DNA of 64,000 nucleotides from Leifsonia sp. Root112D2 (GTDB taxonomy: Bacteria > Actinomycetota > Actinomycetes > Actinomycetales > Microbacteriaceae): contig NZ_LMCU01000001.1 in the NCBI RefSeq assembly GCF_001424905.1, positions 1,853,480 through 1,917,479 of the forward strand. Reading direction: 5' to 3'. Below are positions 18,473 through 26,909 of this stretch, in pieces. The notes under the pieces were generated by a model, which was not told where the DNA came from, ran no database searches, and was given only the letters and a program-made list of their open reading frames with translations. Both the position numbers and the translations under genes were made by a program. Numbering within the stretch: the first letter of the stretch is position 1; each line of letters starts with the position of its first letter.

Positions 18473-19483
18473 ATGTCGAATACCGCATTGATCACTGATC
18501 GCCGGGTAGCGCCAGCCGTTCCGAGCTCCGCCCCTTCAGTTGCGTCGCCGCGACGAGCAGCACGACCGGCCGCGATCGCCAATGGCTCCCTCGATGGGGT
18601 GCACGACTACCTCCAGCAGATCGGTCGTTTTCCGCTGCTGACCGCCGAGGAGGAAATCGACCTGGCGCGCCGCATCGAGATCGGTCTCTTCGCGCAGGAG
18701 CGTCTGACATCCACGCCGGATGCCGACCCCGAGTTGCGCCGCGAGCTCGCGACACTCATTCGCGAGGGCCGTGCAGCCAACCAGCGATTCGTGTGTAGCA
18801 ATCTCAAGCTCGTCGTCAGCGTGGCCAAGCGCTACACCGGACGAGGCGTGCCCATGCTGGATCTCATCCAGGAGGGCAACCTGGGGCTCGACCGTGCCGT
18901 GAAGAAGTTCGACTACACGCAGGGCTTCAAGTTCTCGACATACGCCATGTGGTGGATTCGCCAGTCGATCACGCGCAGCATGGCCGACAGCGCGCGCCTC
19001 ATCCGCGTTCCCGTGCACACCATGGAGAAGATCAACAAGCTGGCCAGAATCAAGCGCGAGCTGACCGTGGAACTGGGGCGCGAGGCGACGCTGGAGGAAC
19101 TCTCCGTCGAATCCGGCTTCGATGGCCGCGAGGTGCGCAGGTTGCTCGGGGTCGACCGTGAGCCGGTTTCCTTGCACAGCCCGACCGGCGAAGATTCGGG
19201 CTCCGAACTCGGCGACCTCATTGAAGACGGTGACGCCGAACCGATCGCCGAGATCGTGAGCATCGGGGTGCGCAACGATGAACTGCATAAGAGGGTGCAC
19301 GCACTGCCTCAACGCGAGGCAGAGATCGTGACCCACCGGTACGGACTCGACGGGTGCAGCCCCATGACTTTTGAACAAGTCGGAAAGCTGCTCGGTGTCT
19401 CGCGTGAGCGCGTGCGCCAGATCGAAGCCCGCGCGCTCAAGATGCTGGAGTGCCCGGAGCTCGAGGGATACCTCCAGGAGTGA
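18473..19483 (+). CDS. Group 2 RNA polymerase sigma-70 factor (SigB/HrdB-like)
   Basis: A 336-residue sigma factor. Region 1.2 is VHDYLQQIGRFPLLTAEEE; region 2 has NLKLVVSVAKRYTGRGVPML, DLIQEGNLGL and the -10-recognising FKFSTYAMWWIRQSITR. Region 3 has RLIRVPVHTMEKINKL. Region 4 ends LGVSRERVRQIEARALKML, the -35 helix-turn-helix. It lacks the long acidic region 1.1 of the primary sigma factor, which fits a group 2 (stationary-phase or stress) sigma. The ATG follows AGAAAGG. About 240 bases separate it from the divergent TetR gene, including TTGTGA, a 16-base gap and TAAAAA (near 18333-18360) as a weak promoter candidate. Confidence 0.93.
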   Translation: MSNTALITDRRVAPAVPSSAPSVASPRRAARPAAIANGSLDGVHDYLQQIGRFPLLTAEEEIDLARRIEIGLFAQERLTSTPDADPELRRELATLIREGRAANQRFVCSNLKLVVSVAKRYTGRGVPMLDLIQEGNLGLDRAVKKFDYTQGFKFSTYAMWWIRQSITRSMADSARLIRVPVHTMEKINKLARIKRELTVELGREATLEELSVESGFDGREVRRLLGVDREPVSLHSPTGEDSGSELGDLIEDGDAEPIAEIVSIGVRNDELHKRVHALPQREAEIVTHRYGLDGCSPMTFEQVGKLLGVSRERVRQIEARALKMLECPELEGYLQE

Positions 19484-19555
19484 GCCGGGGCGCGAGTCGC
19501 GCGAAACTCCCCCGTGTTACCGGGATTCCCGCGCGTGCCCACGTAGTGTGGCCGT

Positions 19556-22500
19556 GTGTGGCGACTCGATAGAAATCACGATGAAGACGACATGATGTCG
19601 GATGACGTGAGCGACGACGCTTTCCACCCGCAGAACACGACGGCTCCGCACACGCTCAGTCTGGGCGATCCGTCGATTCTGGCGGGCAACGTTGCCGATC
19701 CGGTGTGGCAGCGCTGGCGCGCGGAGCTCGAGAGCCTGGGCGGGCGCTCTCCGCTGCTGCACTTCGTGGACGGGCCGCGCACGCGCATTGAACTCAGCAA
19801 CACGCATCCGGGTGGCCTGCCGCCGTTCATCACTGGCAAGAACACGTTGCTCTCCAGCCTGATTCGTGACGAGTTGGCGCTGCGCAACGCGCGTCTGGCC
19901 GCGAACGCCATCACCACCAAGGGCATCGAACTGCGCTCGGTGCGCGGCCTGGAGTCCGTACATCTGGCCATTGGGCTCGCGCAGTGGCGCCACGACGGTG
20001 ACGAATTCACTGCACCCGTGCTGCTGCGTCCGCTGGCGATCCGCCGCTACGGCCGGGATTACGAGCTGAAGTTGCGCGGCAAGACTTTTCTGAACCCCGA
20101 GCTGGCCCGCGCGCTGCACGAACAGTTCCAGATCACTCTCGACGCGGATGCCTTCGTCGCGCTCTCTGTGAGCAACGGCGTGTTCAAGCCGCAACCGGTG
20201 ATCGACAGGCTGCGCGGTCTCACCTCGCACCTGCCCTGGTTCAACGTGCAGCCGCGCCTGGTCGTCTCGTCGTTCGCCGATGTGGCGAGGGCGATGAGAG
20301 CGGATGCCGCTGACCTCGAGTGCACCGTTCTCGATGCGCTTGCCGGCAACGCTTCGGCCCGTCGACGGGTGGAGGAATCCTTCCACCCGGTCGAGACGGT
20401 GGATGCCGACCATCGCCCGCCGTCCACCGACACCCTTCTGCTTGACGCCGACGACGAACAGGAAAACGTGGTCGCCCAGATCGGGGCGGGCAATTCTCTC
20501 GTGGTGAAGACGCTGCCGGGCACCGGTGGAACGCAGACAATTGTCAACGCCATCGGCACCCTCGTCGCCCAGCACAAACGCGTGCTCGTCGTGAGCCCCC
20601 GGCGATCGAGCCTGGAGAGCATCACCCACCGCCTGGAACAGGTGGGCCTGACCGGAATGGCGGTGAGCCCGCGCACGCTGCGTCGCGACGTGATCCGTTC
20701 AATCACCCGCAGCGAGAAGGTGACCCAGCCGCGCGCGAGCGAGGTGGACGATGCCCTCGTGCGCCTGCGCAAGGTTCTGCTCGACTATCGCAGGGCGCTC
20801 GGCCGTCGCGACCCGGCGCTCGGCGTCTCGGTGCTGGATGCCCTCGGTGAGCTGGCAGCGCTGTCGCAGCGAGCGACGCCTCCATCGACCACTGCTCGCC
20901 TCGACCGGGCCTCGATCGAGGCACTCGCGGGCAAGAGGGAGAGCGCCGCAGCCACACTGAGCAAGGCGGCAGCCCTGGGCGAGTTCCGCTACGGCCCGAA
21001 TGACTCGCCCTGGTACGGCGCGTCGTTCACCTCGAGCTCCGAGGCATCCGCCACGCACGAGCTCGCGAAGAAGCTCAACCGCACGGAACTGCCGCGGCTG
21101 CTTGAGCGCGCGAACGCCGTCATCGGGCAGACGCGCATGCGCCCCTTCGAGTCGATCACCGAGCTGGGCGTGTACCTGCGGCTGCTGCTGGACGTGCGCG
21201 AGACCCTCGACCGGTTCAGGCCGTCCGTCTACGACCGTTCCCTCGCCGAGCTGATAGCTGCAACGGCGAACCGTCGCGAGGCTCCCGGCATGTCGGGTGC
21301 GAACCGTCGACGCCTGCGCAAGCTCGCGCTCGAGTACGTGCGCCCCGGGGTGCACGTGACCGATCTCAACGAGAGTCTGCGTCGCATCCAGCAGCAGCGA
21401 ACGCTGTGGCAGCGTTTCGCCGTCGCGGGAGTCACCCCCGAGGTGCCGGTCGGAACCGCCGACGTGCAGGTGGCCTACCAGCGCGTTTCCGAGGACATTG
21501 CGCGACTGGATGCCCCGCTCGGCCGGCTCGCGACGCCCGCCTCGCTCGCGCTCATGCCGATACCGCAGCTGACGGCCATGGTCGCCGGGCTCGCGGCCGA
21601 GTCGCAGGTGCTCGCGAATCTGCAGGAGCGCACCGCGTTGCTGGCAACGCTGCGCAGCCTCAACCTCGACCCGCTTCTCGCCGATCTCTCGTCGCGGCAC
21701 GTTCCCGAGCGCGAAGTCGCGGCCGAACTCGACCTGGCCTGGTGGCAGTCCGTGCTCGAAACGCTGCTGGCCGATGAACGTGCCCTGTTGAATGCCAACA
21801 CGGGCGTGCTCGATCGTCTCGAGGCCGATTTTCGTCTCGTGGACGAGGCGCACGCATCCGCCACGGGGCAGCAACTGGCATGGCAGCTGGCCGAGACGTG
21901 GAAGATCGGCGTGGTCGACTGGGCGGATGAGGCGGCCGAGTTGCGTCGTCTGCTTACCTCCGACCGCACCACGGCCGAGAGCCTGGAAACCGCTGCGCCG
22001 CACCTGTCGCGCTCGCTCGCTCCCGTGTGGCTGGCCTCGCCGTACGAGGTACCCCAGATCAGCGACCGGGTGACATTTGATGCCGTCTTCCTGGTAGACG
22101 CGGGAGCGTCGGGACTGGCGGAGAGTGTTGGTGTGATTCGCCGCGCCCGCCAGGTGGTCGCCTTCGGGGACCCGGTCACGCAGACTCCGTCACCGTTCGA
22201 GATCGCGGTGGGGGAGACATCCGAGACGCATGGCGAGCAGGATGTCGACGCCCTGCACGCGGATTCGGCGCTCGCGCAGCTCAGCGAACTGCTGCCGGTT
22301 TTCACGCTGACGCGTAGCTATCGCGCGGGCGGCGAAGACCTTGCCGACCTCGTGAATCGCCGCTTCTACGGTGACAAGATCGACTGCCTGCCCTGGGCGG
22401 GAACGTTCCTCGGGCACGGCAGCCTCAGCCTCAACTACGTGGAGGGCGGCCACGGCATGCCCGACGAAGACAGCGGGGCGGTCGAGAGCGTCGACGCCGA

Positions 22501-23302
22501 GGTGGCGAAGGTGGTGGGGCTGGTCATGGACCACGCCGTCAACCGACCGCGTGAATCGCTCATGGTCATCACCGCCAGCACGCGGCATGCGGTGCGCGTG
22601 CACCAGTCGGTGCTCGCGGCATTCGCCAAGCGCAAGGATCTGGCCGACTTCATTCTGAAGGATCGCGCCGAGCCGTTCACCGTTGTCACACTCGAGCAGT
22701 CGGTGGCGCAGAGCCGCGACCGGGTGATTTTCTCCATCGGCTATGGGCGCACTCCGCACGGTCGCCTGCTGTCGAACTTCGGTGCGCTGGCCGAGCCGGG
22801 TGGCGAGCGGTTGCTCGCCGTCGGCATGACGCGCGCGCGGCGTTCGATGGACATCGTCTCCTGCTTCCGCCCCGAAGACATCGACGAGTCGCGCATGCGC
22901 TACGGCATCCGGGCTCTCGCGCAGCTGCTCAGCGAGGCCGAGGCGCTCGAAAGCGCCGAGCACACGCCCGTGCGGAGCGAGCCGATGCTGGTCGATCTGG
23001 CCGCCAGGCTTGAGCGCCGTGGACTGAGAGTTCAGCTCGGTCACCGGGGCAAGCTGTCGCTCGTTGCCTCGCACGCCGGCCGGGCGGTCGTTGTCGAGAC
23101 CGACAGCATCGTGAACGACGGCAGCCTGCGCGAATCGCTGCGACTGCGACCCGAGGTGCTACGACGGCTCGGCTGGCACTACCTGCGCGTGCACAGTTTC
23201 GAACTCTTCAGTGATCCGGATGCCGTGGCCGCCCGCGTCTCGCGTCTCATCGGCGTGACCGATGTGAGCACCGAGACGGCGCCGATCCACATCCCCGTCT
23301 GA
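19556..23302 (+). CDS. Large SF1 (UPF1/DUF4011-like) helicase homologue with eroded catalytic motifs and C-terminal nuclease-like domain
   Basis: A 1248-residue protein. The middle and C-terminal helicase core aligns with UPF1/DUF4011-type SF1 enzymes, but Walker A reads PGTGGTQT (P321-T328), with Gly325 where the essential Lys should be. The Walker B segment reads VFLVDAGAS (844-852) where relatives have a DEAS-type box, so the catalytic Glu is missing. GDPVTQTP replaces the usual GDPxQLPP. Later motifs survive better: TLEQSVAQSRDRVIFSIGYG and GGERLLAVGMTRARR. The last 100 residues resemble a PD-(D/E)xK restriction-endonuclease-like domain (VVVETDS, GWHYLRVHS), also altered. The ORF is intact, so it is probably a functional non-catalytic scaffold or binder. 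TAGTGT six bases before GTG 19556 supports a leaderless start; ATG 19592 is the alternative. Confidence 0.75.
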   Translation: MWRLDRNHDEDDMMSDDVSDDAFHPQNTTAPHTLSLGDPSILAGNVADPVWQRWRAELESLGGRSPLLHFVDGPRTRIELSNTHPGGLPPFITGKNTLLSSLIRDELALRNARLAANAITTKGIELRSVRGLESVHLAIGLAQWRHDGDEFTAPVLLRPLAIRRYGRDYELKLRGKTFLNPELARALHEQFQITLDADAFVALSVSNGVFKPQPVIDRLRGLTSHLPWFNVQPRLVVSSFADVARAMRADAADLECTVLDALAGNASARRRVEESFHPVETVDADHRPPSTDTLLLDADDEQENVVAQIGAGNSLVVKTLPGTGGTQTIVNAIGTLVAQHKRVLVVSPRRSSLESITHRLEQVGLTGMAVSPRTLRRDVIRSITRSEKVTQPRASEVDDALVRLRKVLLDYRRALGRRDPALGVSVLDALGELAALSQRATPPSTTARLDRASIEALAGKRESAAATLSKAAALGEFRYGPNDSPWYGASFTSSSEASATHELAKKLNRTELPRLLERANAVIGQTRMRPFESITELGVYLRLLLDVRETLDRFRPSVYDRSLAELIAATANRREAPGMSGANRRRLRKLALEYVRPGVHVTDLNESLRRIQQQRTLWQRFAVAGVTPEVPVGTADVQVAYQRVSEDIARLDAPLGRLATPASLALMPIPQLTAMVAGLAAESQVLANLQERTALLATLRSLNLDPLLADLSSRHVPEREVAAELDLAWWQSVLETLLADERALLNANTGVLDRLEADFRLVDEAHASATGQQLAWQLAETWKIGVVDWADEAAELRRLLTSDRTTAESLETAAPHLSRSLAPVWLASPYEVPQISDRVTFDAVFLVDAGASGLAESVGVIRRARQVVAFGDPVTQTPSPFEIAVGETSETHGEQDVDALHADSALAQLSELLPVFTLTRSYRAGGEDLADLVNRRFYGDKIDCLPWAGTFLGHGSLSLNYVEGGHGMPDEDSGAVESVDAEVAKVVGLVMDHAVNRPRESLMVITASTRHAVRVHQSVLAAFAKRKDLADFILKDRAEPFTVVTLEQSVAQSRDRVIFSIGYGRTPHGRLLSNFGALAEPGGERLLAVGMTRARRSMDIVSCFRPEDIDESRMRYGIRALAQLLSEAEALESAEHTPVRSEPMLVDLAARLERRGLRVQLGHRGKLSLVASHAGRAVVVETDSIVNDGSLRESLRLRPEVLRRLGWHYLRVHSFELFSDPDAVAARVSRLIGVTDVSTETAPIHIPV

Positions 23303-23364
23303 TCGCCGGGCAGGGCGCGGGAGCGCGAGGCGTTCGGCGAACACCGCGCGGCTATTCTTGAAGC

Positions 23365-23562
23365 ATGGCTGACACGGAGCGTGGGCGACGGCATCGCCGC
23401 GTGCAGCGGCCGGGGGCCGCGGGCGCCGACCCGACCCCGAAGCGCGTGCCACGCGCTGTCACGCCGGCACGAGCATCCGATAACACGGGCGCAGCCCAGG
23501 CTCCTCGTGGCGACTCCAACGACGCCCGCCTGCGCGAAGACGTGCCTCCGCACTGGGGCTGA
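23365..23562 (+). CDS. Small hypothetical protein (65 residues)
   Basis: A 65-residue Arg/Pro/Ala-rich, probably disordered protein starting MADTERGRRHRRVQRPG and ending NDARLREDVPPHWG. That ending, an acidic segment with a PPHWG terminus, is one I associate with small uncharacterised actinobacterial proteins. TATTCT ends exactly six bases before the ATG, the same layout as many genes in this window, which argues that this is a real leaderless gene. No function can be assigned. It lies between the helicase-like gene and a long inverted repeat. Confidence 0.6.
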   Translation: MADTERGRRHRRVQRPGAAGADPTPKRVPRAVTPARASDNTGAAQAPRGDSNDARLREDVPPHWG

Positions 23563-23581
23563 CCCGCCCCGCGCGTGTGTA

Positions 23582-23660
23582 CAAAACGACGGAGAAAGTG
23601 CCCGGATGCGACGCTTTCCGATGATTTCTGTGCGTTCCGGGCAAAATCTCCGTCGTTTTG
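23582..23660. repeat. Long inverted repeat (25-bp arms, 29-base loop)
   Basis: The left arm (23582-23606) and right arm (23636-23660) are inverted copies differing at about two positions: CAAAACGACGGAGA plus TGCCCGGA on the left, and TCCGGGCA plus TCTCCGTCGTTTTG on the right. TGT/ACA bases flank both ends. It is intergenic, after the small protein gene and before the convergent mscL gene. It could be a strong terminator hairpin, a dispersed palindromic element, or the footprint of a small mobile element. It contains no coding sequence. Confidence 0.75.
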
Positions 23661-23727
23661 GACACAGGCGCGGGTGGAGGGGGCAGGCGGGCGGACCGGG
23701 CGGGGAGGCGGCGCGCGGGAACAGCGC

Positions 23728-23758
23728 GGCGGCCGGTCCCCGAGGGGAACCGGCCGCC
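23728..23758. terminator. GC-rich hairpin, probable terminator downstream of mscL
   Basis: GGCGGCCGGTCCCC (23728-23741), a two-base loop and GGGGAACCGGCCGCC form a nearly perfect stem of about 14 pairs, 25 bases beyond the mscL stop. There is no U-tract, as is usual for actinobacterial terminators, so factor-independent activity is only probable. Confidence 0.6.
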
Positions 23759-23782
23759 GTAGTGTGTGAACGGTCTGGGTGA

Positions 23783-24226
23783 CTAGCCCTGGTGCTTGCC
23801 GCCGGTGGTGTCTTCGGGCGCGCGGGCCAGCAGGTCGCGGATCTCGGCGAGCAGATCGAGCTCGGTGGCCGGCACATCCTCGGCCTCCGGCACTCCCGCT
23901 GCCTTGCGGGCCGCCGCGCGCTCCTTGAACACATTGATCGGCATCACGAAAACGAAGTAGATGATGACGGCGACGATCAGGAAGTTGATCAGTGCCGCGA
24001 TGACCGCGCCGAAGTACAGCGTGGCATGGCCGCCCGACGAGGTCGGAATAACCACGGGGAATGCCGTCGCCAGACTGTTTGCGTTGAAGAGAGCGCCGAT
24101 GAGCGGGTTGAACACCTTCTCGACGAGCGCTGTCACCACCGTGCTGAACGCAGCGCCGATGACGACCGCAACAGCGAGGTCGAGCACATTGCCGCGGAGG
24201 ATGAATTCCTTGAATCCCTTAATCAT
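23783..24226 (-). CDS. mscL: Large-conductance mechanosensitive channel MscL
   Basis: A 147-residue MscL. The family start MIKGFKEFILRGNVLDLAVAVVIGAAF (S1 amphipathic helix and TM1 with the Gly/Ala-rich gate) is intact, as is TM2 (FGAVIAALINFLIVAVIIYFVFV) and the charged C-terminal helix (LLAEIRDLL). The homopentamer opens under membrane tension to release solutes during osmotic downshock. GTAGGGGAAACTC precedes the ATG. It lies 9 bases downstream of the FmdB-type gene, so the 5-FCL/FmdB/MscL genes probably form one transcription unit. Confidence 0.95.
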   Translation of the reverse strand: MIKGFKEFILRGNVLDLAVAVVIGAAFSTVVTALVEKVFNPLIGALFNANSLATAFPVVIPTSSGGHATLYFGAVIAALINFLIVAVIIYFVFVMPINVFKERAAARKAAGVPEAEDVPATELDLLAEIRDLLARAPEDTTGGKHQG

Positions 24227-24235
24227 GAGTTTCCC

Positions 24236-24586
24236 CTACTTCCCTGATGACGAGGTATTACTTGTTGAACTGGATGAACTGCTCGAACTGCTCGAACTCG
24301 TTGAGCTGGATGATGACGTCGCGGGCGATGCCGCGGGGGTGCTGGACTTTCCAGCGGCTGCCGCCTCCTTGGTAGCGGGTCGTGACGGGGGTTCCGAGTG
24401 TGAGGTGCTCGCCCGTGAGTCCGTCCGGTAGAAACCGGAACCATTGAACGTAACGCCGATGGTATTGAAGACTTTACGCAGTGTTCCCCCGCAAACGGGG
24501 CACGTCGTCAGCGAGTCATCCGTGAATGCCTGCTGGGCGTCGAAGGCATTTCCGCATTCGGTGCACTTGTATGAATAGGTGGGCAT
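24236..24586 (-). CDS. FmdB-type zinc-ribbon protein
   Basis: A 116-residue protein starting MPTYSYKCTECGNAFDAQQAF, with a second pair TTCPVCGGTLRKVF; the two CxxC pairs form the FmdB/CxxC zinc ribbon. GVTFNGSGFYRTDSR is the typical family sequence that follows. The C-terminal third is a low-complexity Ser/Thr tail with more than 25 Ser/Thr residues, which is common in the family. Proposed regulatory roles in the family are not well proven. I start at MPTYSYKC, the universal family N-terminus, rather than the ATG six codons upstream. Confidence 0.9.
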   Translation of the reverse strand: MPTYSYKCTECGNAFDAQQAFTDDSLTTCPVCGGTLRKVFNTIGVTFNGSGFYRTDSRASTSHSEPPSRPATKEAAAAGKSSTPAASPATSSSSSTSSSSSSSSSSSTSNTSSSGK

Positions 24587-24651
24587 GTCAGTCTCGACTC
24601 TCAAATGGTGTCAGTGATGCGGATGCCGCGCGCGGCATCCGTGGTTCAGCT

Positions 24652-25233
24652 TCAGGTGAATTGCACGATTCCGTTCGGCGTGACGGCGCCGTCGACGGGC
24701 TGATCGTGCTTCTCTCGTGGCACCGCGTCGAGCAGCTCTGCGTCGTAGAGAATCGCGTACACCGGGGGGCATTTCTCCATGCTGCCGAGCATCTTGTCGT
24801 AGTATCCGCGCCCCCAGCCCATGCGCAGGCCATCTTTGCCGACGGCGGCGGCGGGCACGAGGATGAGGTCGACATCGTTGATGGCGATGGGGCCGAGCAG
24901 CTCTCCAACGGCCTCGGGCATGCCGAACAGGCCTTCCATCTCGGTTTCGCCGTCACCGGTGGTCCAGTCAAGCAGTCCGTCTTCGCGGCTGATCGGCAGC
25001 AGCGTTCGCACACCGTTGTCGTTCGCCCAATTGAGAAAAGGGCGGGTATCCGGTTCCGTCGGGGTCGACAGATAGGCGGAGATAGAGCGAGCGGAAAGGT
25101 CAGTGGCGAGGTCGATGAGGTGCCGGGTGATGCCCGCCGTGGCCGCGGCGTTCTCGGTGCTGGTCATGTTCTGGCGGCGTTCGCGAAGCTCCGCGCGGAG
25201 TGCGCGTTTTTGGTTGCCGAGTTCTTCGCTCAT
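24652..25233 (-). CDS. 5-formyltetrahydrofolate cyclo-ligase
   Basis: A 193-residue protein of the 5-FCL family, which converts 5-formyl-THF to 5,10-methenyl-THF with ATP. The N-terminal basic helix NQKRALRAELRERRQ, the central LLPISREDG segment and the ATP/metal loop VGKDGLRMGWGRGYYDKML are diagnostic. I start at ATG 25233: TATGAT lies seven bases upstream, whereas the longer frame runs antisense through galU. It is divergent from galU, sharing a 33-base intergenic region, an order widely kept in Actinobacteria. Confidence 0.92.
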   Translation of the reverse strand: MSEELGNQKRALRAELRERRQNMTSTENAAATAGITRHLIDLATDLSARSISAYLSTPTEPDTRPFLNWANDNGVRTLLPISREDGLLDWTTGDGETEMEGLFGMPEAVGELLGPIAINDVDLILVPAAAVGKDGLRMGWGRGYYDKMLGSMEKCPPVYAILYDAELLDAVPREKHDQPVDGAVTPNGIVQFT

Positions 25234-25240
25234 ATACGCC

Positions 25241-25260
25241 ATCATAAATGCGGATAATCT
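25241..25260. promoter_or_regulatory. Back-to-back -10 boxes of divergent leaderless genes
   Basis: TATGAT on the minus strand (25241-25246) ends seven bases before the 5-FCL ATG, and TAATCT on the plus strand (25255-25260) ends six bases before the galU ATG. No ribosome site is present for either gene. The 33-base gap therefore appears to hold both promoters, with transcription starting at or beside the start codons. Confidence 0.6.
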
Positions 25261-25266
25261 ACCCAC

Positions 25267-26190
25267 ATGGCAAACGTAGTTACCAAGGCCGTCATTCCTG
25301 CGGCGGGGCTCGGCACCCGCTTCCTTCCTGCGACGAAGGCAATGCCCAAGGAAATGCTGCCCGTTGTCGACAAACCGGCGATTCAATACGTGGTCGAAGA
25401 GGCCGTGGATGCCGGGCTCAGCGACGTTCTGATGATCACTGGGCGCAACAAGAACGCCCTCGAAAACCACTTCGACCGGGCCACCGAGATCGAGGCAACT
25501 CTCGAGCGTAAGGGCGACACCGACCGCCTGGAGAAGGTGAACTACTCCACGGATCTCGCCGATATGCACTACGTGCGCCAGGGCGACCCGAAGGGGCTGG
25601 GTCACGCGGTGCTGCGCGCGAAGATGCACGTGGGCAACCAGCCGTTCGCGGTGCTTCTCGGTGACGACATCATCGACAGCCGCGACGTGCTGCTGAAGCG
25701 CATGCTCGAGGTGCAGGCGGGTCGTAACACGACCGTTGTCGCCCTGCTTGAGGTAGACCCGAGCCAGATTCACATGTATGGGGCCGCGGCCGTTGAGACG
25801 ACCGATGAAGACGACGTCGTGCGAGTGACGGGACTGGTGGAGAAGCCCGATGCCGACGTCGCACCGTCGAACCTGGCCATCATCGGCCGTTACGTGCTGC
25901 GCCCCGAGGTCTTCGAGATTCTCGAGCGCACCGAACCCGGCAAGGGCGGCGAGATTCAGCTGACGGATGCCCTGCAGGAGATGGCGGGAGACGTCGAGGG
26001 CACGGGCGGCGTCTACGGCGTCATCTTCCGCGGCCGTCGGTACGACACGGGAGACCGGCTCGACTACATCAAGGCCATCGTGCAGCTTGCCGTGGACCGC
26101 GAGGACCTCGGCCCCGGACTGCGCCCCTGGCTGAAGGCATTCGCGTCGAACCTCGATTCCGAGAAGCCCGCGACCGACAACGGTCACTGA
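25267..26190 (+). CDS. galU: UTP-glucose-1-phosphate uridylyltransferase
   Basis: A 307-residue GalU, which makes UDP-glucose from UTP and glucose-1-phosphate for cell-wall polymers and trehalose. The nucleotidyltransferase signature AVIPAAGLGTRFLPATKAMPKEMLP is at the N-terminus, with VDKPAIQYVVEEA next. FAVLLGDDII holds the metal-binding Asp, and GKGGEIQLTDAL and FRGRRYDTGDRLDYIKA are conserved sugar-site segments. TAATCT six bases before the ATG suggests leaderless transcription. The GNAT gene follows after ten bases. Confidence 0.96.
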   Translation: MANVVTKAVIPAAGLGTRFLPATKAMPKEMLPVVDKPAIQYVVEEAVDAGLSDVLMITGRNKNALENHFDRATEIEATLERKGDTDRLEKVNYSTDLADMHYVRQGDPKGLGHAVLRAKMHVGNQPFAVLLGDDIIDSRDVLLKRMLEVQAGRNTTVVALLEVDPSQIHMYGAAAVETTDEDDVVRVTGLVEKPDADVAPSNLAIIGRYVLRPEVFEILERTEPGKGGEIQLTDALQEMAGDVEGTGGVYGVIFRGRRYDTGDRLDYIKAIVQLAVDREDLGPGLRPWLKAFASNLDSEKPATDNGH

Positions 26191-26200
26191 CCGGCGAATC

Positions 26201-26857
26201 ATGGTCATTCCCACTCTGAGCGAGGGGCCGGTCACCTTGCGGCCGGTGCGCCTGCGCGACGCTAAGCCGTTGGAGCATTCCCTGCTCGACAACCGAAGCT
26301 GGTTGCGCAAGTGGGAGGCGACCAGCCCGTATGCGCCGACGAGCTTTGATACTCGCGCCAGCATCCGCTCTCTGCAGGCCAATGCGCGTGCGGGTCATGG
26401 GCTGCCGTTCATCATTGAATGCGACGGCGAACTCGGCGGGCAGCTGAACGTGTCGTCTATCACCTACGGCTCGCTGTCGTCGGCGACCATCGGCTACTGG
26501 GTGGCCGAGCGATTCGCCGGCCGTGGCGTGACACCGACCGCCGTGGCGCTCGCCACCGACTACTGCTTCTACCAGTTGGGCCTGCATCGCATGGAGATCT
26601 GCATCAGGCCCGAGAACCAGGCGTCCCTGCGCGTGGTCGAGAAGCTCGGCTTTCGCTATGAGGGCCTGCGCCGTCGCTACATCCACATCAATGGCGACTG
26701 GCGCGATCACTTCTGCTTTGCGCTGGTGACCGAAGAACTGGGGCAGGGCGTTCTGCGTCGCTGGCTCGATGGCAATGTTGCACCGGATGCCGCAACCGTC
26801 ACGAGCGAGGACCGCGCGGCCGCCGCATTCCCGCTTCCCGTCGCACGAGATCGATGA
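26201..26857 (+). CDS. GNAT family N-acetyltransferase (RimJ/RimL-like)
   Basis: A 218-residue acetyltransferase. TLRPVRLRDAKPLEHSLLDN begins the fold; the acetyl-CoA region is YWVAERFAGRGVTPTAVALA (RGxGTP-type loop), and RMEICIRPENQASLRVVEKLGFRYEG is the C-terminal RimJ/RimL signature. It probably acetylates a protein N-terminus, perhaps that of a ribosomal protein, but the target is unknown. It starts ten bases after galU and is a regular neighbour of that gene in Actinobacteria. Confidence 0.9.
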   Translation: MVIPTLSEGPVTLRPVRLRDAKPLEHSLLDNRSWLRKWEATSPYAPTSFDTRASIRSLQANARAGHGLPFIIECDGELGGQLNVSSITYGSLSSATIGYWVAERFAGRGVTPTAVALATDYCFYQLGLHRMEICIRPENQASLRVVEKLGFRYEGLRRRYIHINGDWRDHFCFALVTEELGQGVLRRWLDGNVAPDAATVTSEDRAAAAFPLPVARDR

Positions 26858-26909
26858 CACACCTGAAATCCAGCGGCCGTTCTCGAGGCGTCGCCCTTAC
26901 CGTAGAGCC

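Noticed and set aside
24236..24330. Repetitive GAACTGCTC-like DNA suggesting a microsatellite or CRISPR
   Set aside because: It encodes the Ser/Thr-rich tail of the FmdB-type protein; the repeats are degenerate codons with no spacers.
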